In this document: positions 1 to 6,660 of the stretch, piece after piece
Position numbering within the stretch: the first letter of the stretch is position 1
How the letters are laid out: every line of letters starts with the position of its first letter
Source of the DNA: an uncultured Clostridia bacterium
Lineage (GTDB): Bacteria > Bacillota_A > Clostridia > Oscillospirales > Acutalibacteraceae
DNA length: 10,716 bases
Direction: 5' to 3'
NCBI GenBank assembly: GCA_937891215.1
Contig: CALAEU010000122.1
Coordinates: 1-10,716, forward strand
Notes under the pieces: model-generated
What the model was told of the DNA's origin: nothing
What the model saw: the letters and a program-made list of their open reading frames with translations, nothing else
Database searches by the model: none
Position numbers and translations under genes: made by a program

Positions 1-4
1 TTTG

Positions 5-985
5 TTATACTATTATTGTAAAAGAATAAAGAGGTGTGTTTATGAAGAAAATATTATTATGTTTATTTTTAACTATGGGTTTGGTAATGAATATTGACGT
101 TGTTATTTCACAGCAGGATATAGAATATTTTATATTAATATTGGTAAGAATTACATCTTTTGTTTTTTTAACCTCATCATCAATTAAAACATCAATTTTC
201 TCTGACTTAATTTCTTCAGGCTTAAAAGAAAAGCCTTCACTATGAAGTGATTTATTTTTGCATTCTCCATTAGAAAAATAACATTCCTTATGATGAGGAG
301 TACCACACTCCGGACAAACTACAATATCACTGTTTTTATCAAATTTTTCATTACAAACAGGACAGAATGAAAAGTCGTTTATTAAATTTACACATTCAGT
401 AATATCTGTAGGAAGTTTATCAATAGCAAAAAATACTTTATCATTCTCTTTTAAAAGTTGGGAAGTCATTAAACAGTCAGCATTAAGAATGAGTTTTGTA
501 TTTTTGGGTACATAAGTATCTAAAATACTGAAAATGTATTCAGGGTGTGCGTTTCTTTTAAGAGAATCTCTGAAAAGATTTGTAACCACGAGATAATCAG
601 GCTTAATAAAAGGTAATATAAGTCTTGAATAACGTTCATCTACTTCAAGTGATAAAACTTCTGCAGTTGGTTTACCAAAAATATTAACGCTGTGTGTAAG
701 AGCGGTTGCAACACCTGTATTGATATTTGAACCATATCTGTTCGAAACAACTTTGTAGCCACTTTCTGCCAATATATCGGCAACCATATTTGTTGTAGTT
801 GTTTTACCGTTTGTACCTGTTATGCAAAGTACATTCGGGCATTTCTTAGTCTGGGCTAAATAATCAGGGCAAATTTTAAGAGCAACTCTGCCAGGAAACA
901 TTGTTGCATTTCTTTTTAATAACTTTAAAAGAATATATGCAGATTTTGATGCCCAGAGTGCAATAAAATATCTTATTCTGCTCAT
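5..985 (-). CDS. murT: MurT-like Mur ligase with aberrant (chimeric) C-terminal half
   Basis: MurT with GatD amidates the D-Glu of lipid II stem peptides at the cytoplasmic membrane. Residues 1-207 are MurT-like: a basic N-terminus, the P-loop GTNGKTTTT (57-65), NRYGSNINTGVATAL (82-96), LEVDE (113-117) and VVTNLFRD (133-140). The start is the ATG at 985, which overlaps the mscL stop as ATGA and has AAGGAG 7 nt upstream; the frame is open to 1024 but that part lies inside mscL. MurT normally has a Cys4 zinc ribbon here and then a large C-terminal domain, for about 430-450 residues in all. This frame is only 326. At CPVC (208-211) it switches to a RING-like finger: DIVVCPECGTPHHKEC at 220-235, then C242 and H248. 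After about residue 280 it is a low-complexity tail antisense to the ORF at 42. No gatD is visible downstream. The ligase assignment is secure; the 3' half is probably a fusion, deletion or assembly artefact. Confidence 0.75.
   Translation of the reverse strand: MSRIRYFIALWASKSAYILLKLLKRNATMFPGRVALKICPDYLAQTKKCPNVLCITGTNGKTTTTNMVADILAESGYKVVSNRYGSNINTGVATALTHSVNIFGKPTAEVLSLEVDERYSRLILPFIKPDYLVVTNLFRDSLKRNAHPEYIFSILDTYVPKNTKLILNADCLMTSQLLKENDKVFFAIDKLPTDITECVNLINDFSFCPVCNEKFDKNSDIVVCPECGTPHHKECYFSNGECKNKSLHSEGFSFKPEEIKSEKIDVLIDDEVKKTKDVILTNINIKYSISCCEITTSIFITKPIVKNKHNNIFFINTPLYSFTIIV
6..36 (+). promoter_or_regulatory. -10 box and RBS for a leftward-edge plus-strand gene
   Basis: TATACT at 6-11 is a good -10 box; its -35 would lie outside the window. 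GAGGTG at 31-36 is a good Shine-Dalgarno, 5 nt before the ATG at 42. Together they look like the start of a real plus-strand gene rather than the inside of a minus-strand one. Confidence 0.4.
42..245 (+). pseudogene. 5' fragment of a plus-strand membrane-protein gene, possibly FliR-like
   Basis: The ATG at 42 has a GAGGTG ribosome binding site and TATACT upstream. The first ~25 residues (MKKILLCLFLTMGL...) look like a signal peptide or membrane helix. They are followed by QDIEYFILILVRITSFVF, which resembles the N-terminal helix of the flagellar export protein FliR (typically EYFLLILVRIS.F.F.APFF). The expected APFF sequence never comes: after about position 170 the frame continues as low-complexity residues antisense to a minus-strand zinc-finger coding stretch and stops at 245. 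I read it as the start of a gene cut by a rearrangement or an assembly join near 165-180. The FliR assignment rests on about 18 residues and is tentative. The whole ORF overlaps the tail of the minus-strand murT-like frame, and both cannot be intact. Confidence 0.3.
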
Positions 986-1542
986 GCATTTTCTCCTTCT
1001 AACTGAGAAGTACAATTCGGGCAACGTGTTGCCTCAATATTAATTTCACTCTTACAGAAAGGGCAAACCTTTGTTGTTGGTGCTTCTTCTACCACTTCTT
1101 CAGGTTTTTTACCCATATCTCTTAATTTATTAATACCTTTAACCATAAGGAAAATTACAAATGCAATTATAATAAAATCAATAATTGCCTGAAGGAAGAG
1201 ACCATAGCCAAGAGTTGCCACACCAGCTTCAGTTGCCGCTTCTAATGACTCATATTCTTTACCATCAAGTGCAACAAAAAGTTCTTTCACAGAAACTTTA
1301 CCTGTTATTAAAGTTATAAGCGGAGTAATAATATTATTTACTAGCGAATTAACAATTGCAGTAAATGAACTACCAATAATAACACCAACTGCAAGGTCAA
1401 TAACATTACCACGAGATATAAATTCTTTGAATTCTTTCATAAAACCTTTACCTTTCTTCATTTCTTTTTGCAATCCTTTCTTTATTTTGTTTTCCATATC
1501 TTTTTTTAAAGCAGTTTCAACATTCATCTGAATATCTGCCAT
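982..1542 (-). CDS. mscL: Large-conductance mechanosensitive channel MscL with C-terminal zinc ribbon
   Basis: MscL is a homopentameric inner-membrane channel that opens under membrane tension and releases solutes on osmotic downshock. The diagnostic block MKEFKEFISRGNVIDLAVGVIIG covers residues 35-57, TM1 is about 47-75 with the TPLI end, and TM2 is about 112-135 (LQAIIDFIIIAFVIFLMV). Two features lengthen it to 186 residues against a usual 120-150: a charged Lys/Glu-rich N-terminal extension (1-34), and a C-terminal CPFC...CPNC zinc ribbon (C160, C163, C174, C177). GAGGAG lies 10 nt before the ATG at 1542, which supports the long start. An internal ATG at codon 35 preceded by AAAGG motifs is a possible alternative giving the classical N-terminus. 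The stop overlaps the murT start by 4 nt, so the two are probably co-transcribed and translationally coupled. Confidence 0.93.
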   Translation of the reverse strand: MADIQMNVETALKKDMENKIKKGLQKEMKKGKGFMKEFKEFISRGNVIDLAVGVIIGSSFTAIVNSLVNNIITPLITLITGKVSVKELFVALDGKEYESLEAATEAGVATLGYGLFLQAIIDFIIIAFVIFLMVKGINKLRDMGKKPEEVVEEAPTTKVCPFCKSEINIEATRCPNCTSQLEGENA

Positions 1543-1573
1543 AATTTAACAACTCCTCACATAAATTACCGAC

Positions 1574-1602
1574 ATTATAACATATTGCACAATAAATTTA
1601 AA
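1574..1602 (-). promoter_or_regulatory. Sigma-A promoter of mscL-murT
   Basis: On the minus strand TATAAT (1579-1574) is preceded by TG one base upstream, making an extended -10. TTTAAA (1602-1597) lies 17 nt further upstream as a partial -35. The predicted start of transcription is about 20 nt before the mscL ribosome binding site. Confidence 0.65.
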
Positions 1603-1655
1603 GTATTTTATTTCAATTTCAATAATTTTTTTGCTGTTTCACACATCAAATTTGC

Positions 1656-1706
1656 TTGATAATTTGCTTTTTCGGGTGTATAATTATTAAAAAAGTCAAG
1701 GTGGTG
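1656..1706 (+). promoter_or_regulatory. coaX promoter and RBS deciding a TTG start
   Basis: TTGATA (1656-1661), 17 nt, TATAAT (1679-1684), then AAGGTGGTG at 1698-1706, 6 nt before TTG at 1713. An upstream in-frame ATG at 1656 sits inside the -35 box, so it cannot be the start of the gene product. Confidence 0.75.
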
Positions 1707-1712
1707 TTTCTT

Positions 1713-2477
1713 TTGGTATTAGTTGCTGACATAGGTAACACAAATATAACACTTGGTATATATAAAAACGATGAATTGATTTTCGTTTCAAGACTTGCAA
1801 CACAGCGCCACAGAACAAGTGAGCAGTATGCAATTGAACTAAACGCGGTTTTCAATTTAGAAAATATAAGCGGAGAATTTGAGGGTGCAGTTATAAGCTC
1901 TGTTGTACCTGAGCTTACCCGTGCTTTTAAAGAAGCAATTGAAAAAGTTGCCAAAGTAAATGCACTTGTTGTTGCGGCAGGAATTAAAAATGGTCTTAAA
2001 ATTTCAACCGACAACCCGAAAGAAGTCGGCGCAGATTTGGTTGCAGGTGCGGTCGGTGCTATTTCGCAGTATGAATTACCTTGTCTTGTTATGGATTTAG
2101 GTACTGCAACAAAAATCTCTGTTATAGATGAGGGTAATGTATTTTTAGGTTGTACAATAGCACCAGGTATAAGTATTTCCTTAGATGCATTATCTTTAAG
2201 AACCTCGCAATTACCCGCAATTGATTTAAGTGCACCTGAAAAAGCAATCGGAACTAACACAATAGAATGTATAAAATCGGGTACTGTTTTAGGTAATGCT
2301 GCTATGCTTGATGGTATGGCAACACGCCTCGAAAAAGAATTAGGTAAAAAAATTAAAACCACTGTTGCAACAGGTGGCCTCTCTAAAGAAATTATCAATT
2401 GTTGCGACAGAGATATAATTTATAATAAAAATCTCGTTTTAGAAGGTCTTTTAGTTATTTACAAGAAAAACAGGTAA
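1713..2477 (+). CDS. coaX: Type III pantothenate kinase CoaX
   Basis: CoaX phosphorylates pantothenate to 4'-phosphopantothenate, the first committed step of coenzyme A synthesis, in the cytoplasm. It belongs to the ASKHA fold and is unrelated to CoaA. Visible motifs are DIGNTN (6-11, phosphate-1 loop), VISSVVPELT (60-69), NPKEVGADL (101-109, with the family's catalytic Asp at 108), DLGTAT (128-133, phosphate-2 loop), GCTIAPGISIS, and ATGGLS near the C-terminus. From the TTG at 1713 the product is 254 residues, the usual family length. The TTG is chosen because the strong ribosome binding site is 6 nt away and the promoter excludes upstream starts. An ECF S-component gene follows after 61 nt, consistent with a pantothenate uptake and activation operon. 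Confidence 0.95.
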   Translation: MVLVADIGNTNITLGIYKNDELIFVSRLATQRHRTSEQYAIELNAVFNLENISGEFEGAVISSVVPELTRAFKEAIEKVAKVNALVVAAGIKNGLKISTDNPKEVGADLVAGAVGAISQYELPCLVMDLGTATKISVIDEGNVFLGCTIAPGISISLDALSLRTSQLPAIDLSAPEKAIGTNTIECIKSGTVLGNAAMLDGMATRLEKELGKKIKTTVATGGLSKEIINCCDRDIIYNKNLVLEGLLVIYKKNR

Positions 2478-2538
2478 CAAACTCAAATCTAAAAAGCATT
2501 GTATCTCTATTGAGAACAGTAGCAAAGGAGAAATTTTT

Positions 2539-3117
2539 ATGAACAAAAAGAAAAAACTTAATCGTCTTGTGATTTGCGCATTTTTCGTGGCATTGACAGT
2601 CGTAATGACATTCACACCACTCGGCTACATCCCCGTCGGCGCAATTTCAATCACAACAATTCACATTGCAACTATTTTAGGTGCTTGTATTTTAGGTGTA
2701 AAATACGGTGCATTTCTTGGTGGTGCATGGGGTGTACTTTGTATAATAAAAGCATTTCAGGAACCAATTCCTGGTAACATTCCATTCCAGAATCCTATGA
2801 TTTCATTAGTGCCAAGAATTATAGTAGGCATTGTTGCGGGTCTTGTTTTTTATGCACTTTCAAAAACAAAACTCAAAAAGCCACTCTCTCTTGCAATCGC
2901 TTCTGTGGCGGCAACACTTACAAACACAGTTTTAGTACTTACTGCATTAACACTTTTCAATGGTTTCGAAACTATCACTGCAGGCGTTACAACTGCACTC
3001 GAAACAATCTTTTCAGTATTGATTTCAGTAAATGGTGTTATTGAAATAATAGCGGCGGTTGTTTTAGTACCAACACTTTATATGTCAACCGAAAAACTTT
3101 TAAAAGACAAAATATAA
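2539..3117 (+). CDS. panT: ECF transporter S component, probably for pantothenate
   Basis: This is a 192-residue hydrophobic protein with about six membrane segments and a basic N-terminus (MNKKKKLNRL), the layout of the small substrate-binding S subunits of energy-coupling-factor importers. The signature PVGAISITTIHIATILGACI (about 32-51), followed by LGVKYGAFLGGAWGVLCIIKAF, matches the PF12822-type S-component pattern (PxG.I..T..HIP.I.GA..LG..YG...G..WG). It has no ATPase: S subunits share a common EcfA/A'/T module, which is not in this window. AAAGGAG precedes the ATG. Position directly after coaX, with only 61 nt and no terminator between, suggests pantothenate as substrate (PanT). That substrate is inferred from context, since residues alone do not show it. 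Confidence 0.85.
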   Translation: MNKKKKLNRLVICAFFVALTVVMTFTPLGYIPVGAISITTIHIATILGACILGVKYGAFLGGAWGVLCIIKAFQEPIPGNIPFQNPMISLVPRIIVGIVAGLVFYALSKTKLKKPLSLAIASVAATLTNTVLVLTALTLFNGFETITAGVTTALETIFSVLISVNGVIEIIAAVVLVPTLYMSTEKLLKDKI

Positions 3118-3158
3118 TTGAATTAAACTCCTGTTTTTCTTAAATAAATATAAAAATT

Positions 3159-3200
3159 CATCCCGAAGAGTTCAAATCTTCGGGATGTTTTGTTTTATTT
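3159..3200 (+). terminator. Bidirectional rho-independent terminator after the coaX operon
   Basis: An 11-bp perfect stem, CATCCCGAAGA (3159-3169) with TCTTCGGGATG (3177-3187), has a 7-nt loop and is followed by TTTTGTTTTATTTT. On the minus strand it is followed by ATTTTTATATTTATTT, so it can also end the lipoprotein gene whose stop is at 3195. Confidence 0.9.
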
Positions 3201-3941
3201 TGCTTCTTGTGTTTCTTTAAGTGGTGCGTCTGTCAGGTCTTCATAATACGCATAAGGTTTAAATTCAAGTCCTGAGAAAACTGTAAGCATTTCTGCTTTA
3301 GCATCTTCAAAATTGATATCGCCCTCAAATTCAATTCTTAAAACATATAAGTTGTCATTATTGCTGAAGAACATTGTAACTGTTGAAAAATCGCCATTTT
3401 TAAAAGATATTATGTACGCTTTTGTATCAATATTATCATACGTATATTCATCCCAGTGTATTTCAGTTGGTACACCATCAATCATACCATCTTTAATAGA
3501 TATATTTACACTATCATAAATTTTTTTGGATTTTGCAAAATAATCGTTAAATGTTTCTTCCAAAATATCTATGGAAAGTTTATATCCTTTATTTTTATTT
3601 TCAAATTCCCCTTGGTCATTAACTGGTTTCCAACCACTTGGCAATGTGAAATAATAAGCATAATCTTCAATAACGCCATTGTTTTCTATCTGACCTATAA
3701 AACCATGAACTTCAGTAACATAATTACCTTCATCGTCTTTAATTTTTTTACCATTTTCGTCAGTTGAATAAACTAACAATTCGCCATCTTCACTTAAAAC
3801 TTTTTTACCATTCTCATCAGTTACAAGTATGTACTCTTCACCTGTTACCGGGTTTGTATATTTATCTTTATTACACGCAGTAAAAATAAAAGTACAGCAC
3901 ATAATAACTACAATTAGAAGTGCTACAAATTTTTTGCCCAT
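3195..3941 (-). CDS. Lipoprotein with DENGKK repeats, unknown function
   Basis: The start is the ATG at 3941 with CGGAGG 7-8 nt upstream; the frame is open further to 3983 but without a ribosome binding site. The 248-residue product has a lipoprotein signal, MGKKFVALLIVVIMCC..., with lipobox FTAC and acceptor Cys23, so it should be anchored on the outer face of the membrane. After the signal are two short repeats of TDENGKK (VTDENGKKVLSEDGE and STDENGKKIKDDEGN), a motif seen in surface and lipoprotein spacers of clostridia. A longer region then begins YYFTLPSGWKPVNDQGEF, resembling the start of PsbP/Mog1-type domains (phrase F.LP.GW), and ends in an acidic tail. No catalytic motif is visible. 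It lies 60 nt downstream of another lipoprotein gene on the same strand and may be co-transcribed. I do not recognise a named family with confidence. Confidence 0.85.
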   Translation of the reverse strand: MGKKFVALLIVVIMCCTFIFTACNKDKYTNPVTGEEYILVTDENGKKVLSEDGELLVYSTDENGKKIKDDEGNYVTEVHGFIGQIENNGVIEDYAYYFTLPSGWKPVNDQGEFENKNKGYKLSIDILEETFNDYFAKSKKIYDSVNISIKDGMIDGVPTEIHWDEYTYDNIDTKAYIISFKNGDFSTVTMFFSNNDNLYVLRIEFEGDINFEDAKAEMLTVFSGLEFKPYAYYEDLTDAPLKETQEAK

Positions 3942-3962
3942 AAAAATACCTCCGTATTTATA

Positions 3963-3986
3963 AACATAGGGGCGGTTACCCACCCC
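3963..3986 (-). other. Small GC-rich hairpin between the two lipoprotein genes
   Basis: On the minus strand TAGGGG pairs with CCCCTA around an 11-nt loop, immediately after the stop of the upstream lipoprotein gene. It is followed by TGTTTATAAAT rather than a real T-run. It could be a weak attenuator or an mRNA-end stabiliser lowering expression of the downstream gene; a full terminator is unlikely. Confidence 0.35.
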
Positions 3987-4001
3987 CTAACATATTGCTT
4001 A

Positions 4002-4946
4002 TTATTGCTCGAAAGCTTTTGAAACCTTAGGAATAGCATCTGTCATAACTTCTGTTATAACCTCAGTAGCAACCTCTGTTGTTTCTAATGGACTTGTAGG
4101 ATCTTCATTTTCCCAGTTCAATTCATAATATGAACTATCCTCAAGAGTGAATAAAATTGAAAGGTCTCCGTGAGACTCGAATGTGCCTTTACCAGTAGCA
4201 GATGCAGTAACATTTGCAGCTTTGAAGTAATTAACTGTTTCAATTTTATTTGTAAGACGATTTACTGTTGCAGTAATTTTGCAACCTGTGTAATTAACTG
4301 AATAATCTTTTAATTCAAGGTATGCTTTTGTCTTTGCAAATTCTTCTGAATTAAGAATATCTGCTTTATCACGAAGATTGAATGCCTTTGAAAGAATACT
4401 TTTTGCTTCTGCTTCACCGATATCGTTAAACTCAATTGTGATATAGTATTTGTCACCAACCTCTGTCATTGTTGCGTATTTAACATCATCAACAGAAAGC
4501 TTTGAAGCAAAGCTTTCGCCCTGAACGAGCATAACATCTGTATTATCTCCACCGAATGGAATATCACCCGATGTTTCTTTGATATTTTCTAACATAAGGT
4601 CTTTAACTGCTTTTGCCGCATCGTTAATAGCAGAAAGTGAAGAATCAATTTCTTCTGCTTCTTCCTGACCTGCTTTTGTAACTTTAAGGCTGTCATTTGG
4701 AACATTTTTCTCAAATCTGTAATACATAGCAGGTCTTTCTGTTTTTATGCTATTAAGAAGTGAATTGAAATAATTAAGAATTTCTTCACTTGATTTTTCA
4801 ACAGGAACTGCACTCTCTGTATAAACCGCTGCAAGAGTTGTCTGCACTTCAACTTCTTCATCGCCTGATGATGAACATGCTGAAAGTGAAAGTAAACTTG
4901 CACTTACAACTAAAAGTGCTACACCTAAACTTAAAATTCTTTTCAT
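4002..4946 (-). CDS. Lipoprotein of unknown function
   Basis: The product is 314 residues from the ATG at 4946, chosen because AAAAGGGG is about 10 nt upstream; an ATG at 4967 has no ribosome binding site. The lipoprotein signal has a basic start (MKR), a hydrophobic core and lipobox LSAC with acceptor Cys24, then a Ser/Asp/Glu-rich linker. The body contains EEILNYFNSLLNSIKTERPA and YYRFEKNVPNDS (roughly residues 53-85) and alternates helical and beta-rich stretches without obvious catalytic residues. The C-terminus is a Thr/Glu-rich low-complexity tail (TTEVATEVITEVMTD). The central PAMYYRFEKNVP region looks like a conserved clostridial lipoprotein of unknown function, but I cannot name the family. 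It is transcribed leftward from a region shared with the divergent carboxypeptidase gene and followed by a second lipoprotein. Confidence 0.88.
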   Translation of the reverse strand: MKRILSLGVALLVVSASLLSLSACSSSGDEEVEVQTTLAAVYTESAVPVEKSSEEILNYFNSLLNSIKTERPAMYYRFEKNVPNDSLKVTKAGQEEAEEIDSSLSAINDAAKAVKDLMLENIKETSGDIPFGGDNTDVMLVQGESFASKLSVDDVKYATMTEVGDKYYITIEFNDIGEAEAKSILSKAFNLRDKADILNSEEFAKTKAYLELKDYSVNYTGCKITATVNRLTNKIETVNYFKAANVTASATGKGTFESHGDLSILFTLEDSSYYELNWENEDPTSPLETTEVATEVITEVMTDAIPKVSKAFEQ

Positions 4947-4975
4947 AAAGGATTTACCCCTTTTCAAAATAATTT

Positions 4976-4997
4976 ATTATACAACAGAGTAATTATA
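4976..4997 (-). promoter_or_regulatory. Candidate -10 boxes of the lipoprotein operon
   Basis: Two TATAAT hexamers occur on the minus strand (4997-4992 with TG one base upstream, and 4981-4976). The second has TTGTGT 16 nt upstream as a -35. The first has only a T-run at -35 but an extended -10. Either could serve. Confidence 0.5.
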
Positions 4998-5126
4998 ACA
5001 CAAAAACTGCTTTAAAAAAACAATATTTTCATATTTTTTTATCTTTGTAAAAATAGCACAAATTACGCCTTATCATTTTGTTGTTTGTGCTAATTGTCTA
5101 TTAGTATAACTGTCAATTATTATAGA

Positions 5127-5177
5127 TTGACATACGCCTTATAAAATACTATAATATTTAAAAATAAACTCTAGGAG
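5127..5177 (+). promoter_or_regulatory. Consensus sigma-A promoter and RBS of the carboxypeptidase operon
   Basis: TTGACA (5127-5132), exactly 17 nt, TATAAT (5150-5155): a perfect match to consensus. AGGAG at 5173-5177 lies 10 nt before the ATG at 5188. Confidence 0.9.
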
Positions 5178-5187
5178 TTGTAAAATT

Positions 5188-6081
5188 ATGAATCTGACAA
5201 AAGACAAAAGTGCACGAAAATTTCTTGTTATGATGATTTCTATTATTGTAGTTTTTGTATCTATTGTCTGTCTGGTAATAAATGACAGAAATAATAAAAT
5301 AATCAGCGGTGCCACAATCGGCGAAACTGATAAACTACAGGAAGAACGGGTTACAGAATCCCCAACTAAAAAAGCAACTGAAAAAACAACTGAAAAAGCA
5401 ACTGAAAATACCACAAAAAAAAATGAAAATAAAAAACCAGAAACCACGATAACACCAGAAACTACAAAACAACAGGTTACTGCTGTTGCGTCTGGCACAA
5501 TTGATAACCCTACAATTATTACAATTGACGAAAAGAACTGGAATCTAACACTTGTAAATTCTGGCTACAGAATCCCTGACACATATAAACCAGATTTAGT
5601 GTATGTTTGTGATTCATCTGAAAGACTTGACAAAAAAGTTGCCGAACATTACGAAGCGATGTTTGATGCCGCAAGTAAAGATGGTGTCTATTTAACACCT
5701 TGTTCTGGGTATCGTGATTACGAATTACAAAAACGAAACTATAACAATAAAATAAGTTACTACGAAAGTCTTGGTTATTCAAAGAAAGATGCTGCAGTTA
5801 AAGCAGCAACAATAATAATGCCACCAGGAAGCAGTGAGCATAATTTAGGTTACGCTATGGATATTGTCTGCGTTGACGAATGGTTTGAAGATACTGATGA
5901 ATTTCAATGGTTAATGAACAACGCTGCAGACTACGGATTCATTCTTCGTTATCCAAAAGACAAGCAAGATATTACAAAAGTTACCTATGAACCATGGCAC
6001 TGGCGTTATGTTGGTGTTGAAGCCGCAAAAGAAATGAAGGCTTCGGGACAAGTTTTAGAAGAATATTTAGGAGCAAATTAA
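5188..6081 (+). CDS. Membrane-anchored M15B D-alanyl-D-alanine carboxypeptidase (VanY/LdcB type)
   Basis: This is a zinc peptidase expected to trim D-Ala from peptidoglycan stem peptides outside the cell. Residues 12-32 form one membrane helix. Residues about 46-96 are a Lys/Thr/Glu-rich low-complexity linker with repeats of KATEKTTEKATE. The catalytic domain runs from about 110 to 290. Its M15B motifs are intact: SGYRDYELQ (173-181), SSEHNLGYAMDI (215-226) giving zinc ligands His218 and Asp225, and EPWHWRYVG (268-276) giving the general base Glu268 and zinc ligand His271. The 297 residues are normal for an anchored VanY-like protein. No vanA/vanH/vanX or two-component genes are nearby, so a housekeeping wall-remodelling role is more likely than glycopeptide resistance. 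It is followed after 1 nt by a DUF1963-like gene. A run of nine A (5415-5423) in the linker could be a slippage site. Confidence 0.92.
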   Translation: MNLTKDKSARKFLVMMISIIVVFVSIVCLVINDRNNKIISGATIGETDKLQEERVTESPTKKATEKTTEKATENTTKKNENKKPETTITPETTKQQVTAVASGTIDNPTIITIDEKNWNLTLVNSGYRIPDTYKPDLVYVCDSSERLDKKVAEHYEAMFDAASKDGVYLTPCSGYRDYELQKRNYNNKISYYESLGYSKKDAAVKAATIIMPPGSSEHNLGYAMDIVCVDEWFEDTDEFQWLMNNAADYGFILRYPKDKQDITKVTYEPWHWRYVGVEAAKEMKASGQVLEEYLGAN

Positions 6082-6082
6082 A

Positions 6083-6619
6083 ATGTACAAATTAAAAGTT
6101 GAAAAAGCATTTGGCGATTACGATTATGGAACAAGTAAATTTTTAGGTGCACCAACAATGCCTGAAGATTGGCTTTCAGACGGAACACTTTCTGACGACG
6201 ATTTTTTCTTTTGTCAGATTAAACTTTCAGAATTAAGAAAACATACGGATTGCAAATTACTCCCCGAAAAAGGATTTTTATATATCTTTCTCACTATTAC
6301 AGAAGATGGCACATTTAAACCTAATGTACAATTAACAAGCGAAGAACCCGACACACTGATTGACGATTTCAATTTAGGTTTTGACTTTTTAGGCAATACT
6401 GATGACGAGTTTTCAATTGATTTCAGTGGTGAAAGTGATTCTTCTGAAACTGCACTTTTCATTGATGACGGTGACAAGTACATTCTTCTTCAATATGACC
6501 CACTAGATGATAATATGCCAGAATTTTTACAAGAAACAGAAAAACAAGCAATTTTCAAAATTTCTAAAAAAGATTTGGAAAACCTTGTTTTTTCAAACGT
6601 GACATTTGAATTAAAATAA
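6083..6619 (+). CDS. DUF1963 / YwqG-like protein
   Basis: A 178-residue soluble protein, rich in Asp and Glu, with no signal peptide. The pattern SKFLGAPTMPEDW (about 18-30), then FFFCQIKLSEL (about 41-51), LLPEKGFLYIFL and LLQYDPLDD matches the DUF1963/YwqG pattern (SK.GG.P..P...W, F..QI.L.EL, LP..G.L..F). YwqG-like proteins have no assigned biochemical function. AGGAG at 6069-6073, inside the end of the upstream gene, is 9 nt before the ATG. The start is 1 nt after the carboxypeptidase stop, so translation is probably coupled. Why it is linked to a wall enzyme is not evident. Confidence 0.8.
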   Translation: MYKLKVEKAFGDYDYGTSKFLGAPTMPEDWLSDGTLSDDDFFFCQIKLSELRKHTDCKLLPEKGFLYIFLTITEDGTFKPNVQLTSEEPDTLIDDFNLGFDFLGNTDDEFSIDFSGESDSSETALFIDDGDKYILLQYDPLDDNMPEFLQETEKQAIFKISKKDLENLVFSNVTFELK

Positions 6620-6621
6620 AA

Positions 6622-6660
6622 AACAACCTGATAGTTCAGAAGACTATCAGGTTGTTTTTA
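6622..6660. terminator. Bidirectional rho-independent terminator
   Basis: A 14-bp perfect stem, AACAACCTGATAGT (6622-6635) with ACTATCAGGTTGTT (6643-6656), has a 7-nt loop. T-runs follow on both strands (minus: TTTTTTATTTTAA). It separates the converging DUF1963-like and tandem-domain genes; the latter's stop codon overlaps its edge. Confidence 0.92.

Noticed and set aside
1646..2398. 250-codon open frame antisense to coaX
   Set aside because: coaX has full family motifs on the plus strand; the antisense frame has no RBS and shadow-like composition.
2478..2538. Riboswitch between coaX and the S-component gene
   Set aside because: Only 61 nt with no stable stem-loops; an ordinary intergenic spacer with an RBS.
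4998..5126. Small RNA or riboswitch in the gap between the divergent lipoprotein and carboxypeptidase genes
   Set aside because: The AT-rich stretch shows no convincing stems or terminator; only promoter elements are supported.
5139..5498. 119-codon open frame antisense to the carboxypeptidase linker
   Set aside because: It mirrors the Lys/Thr/Glu repeat linker and runs over the promoter; no independent signals.
5188..6081. Vancomycin-resistance vanY
   Set aside because: No vanS/R, vanH, vanA or vanX nearby; the M15B motifs are shared by housekeeping D,D- and L,D-carboxypeptidases.
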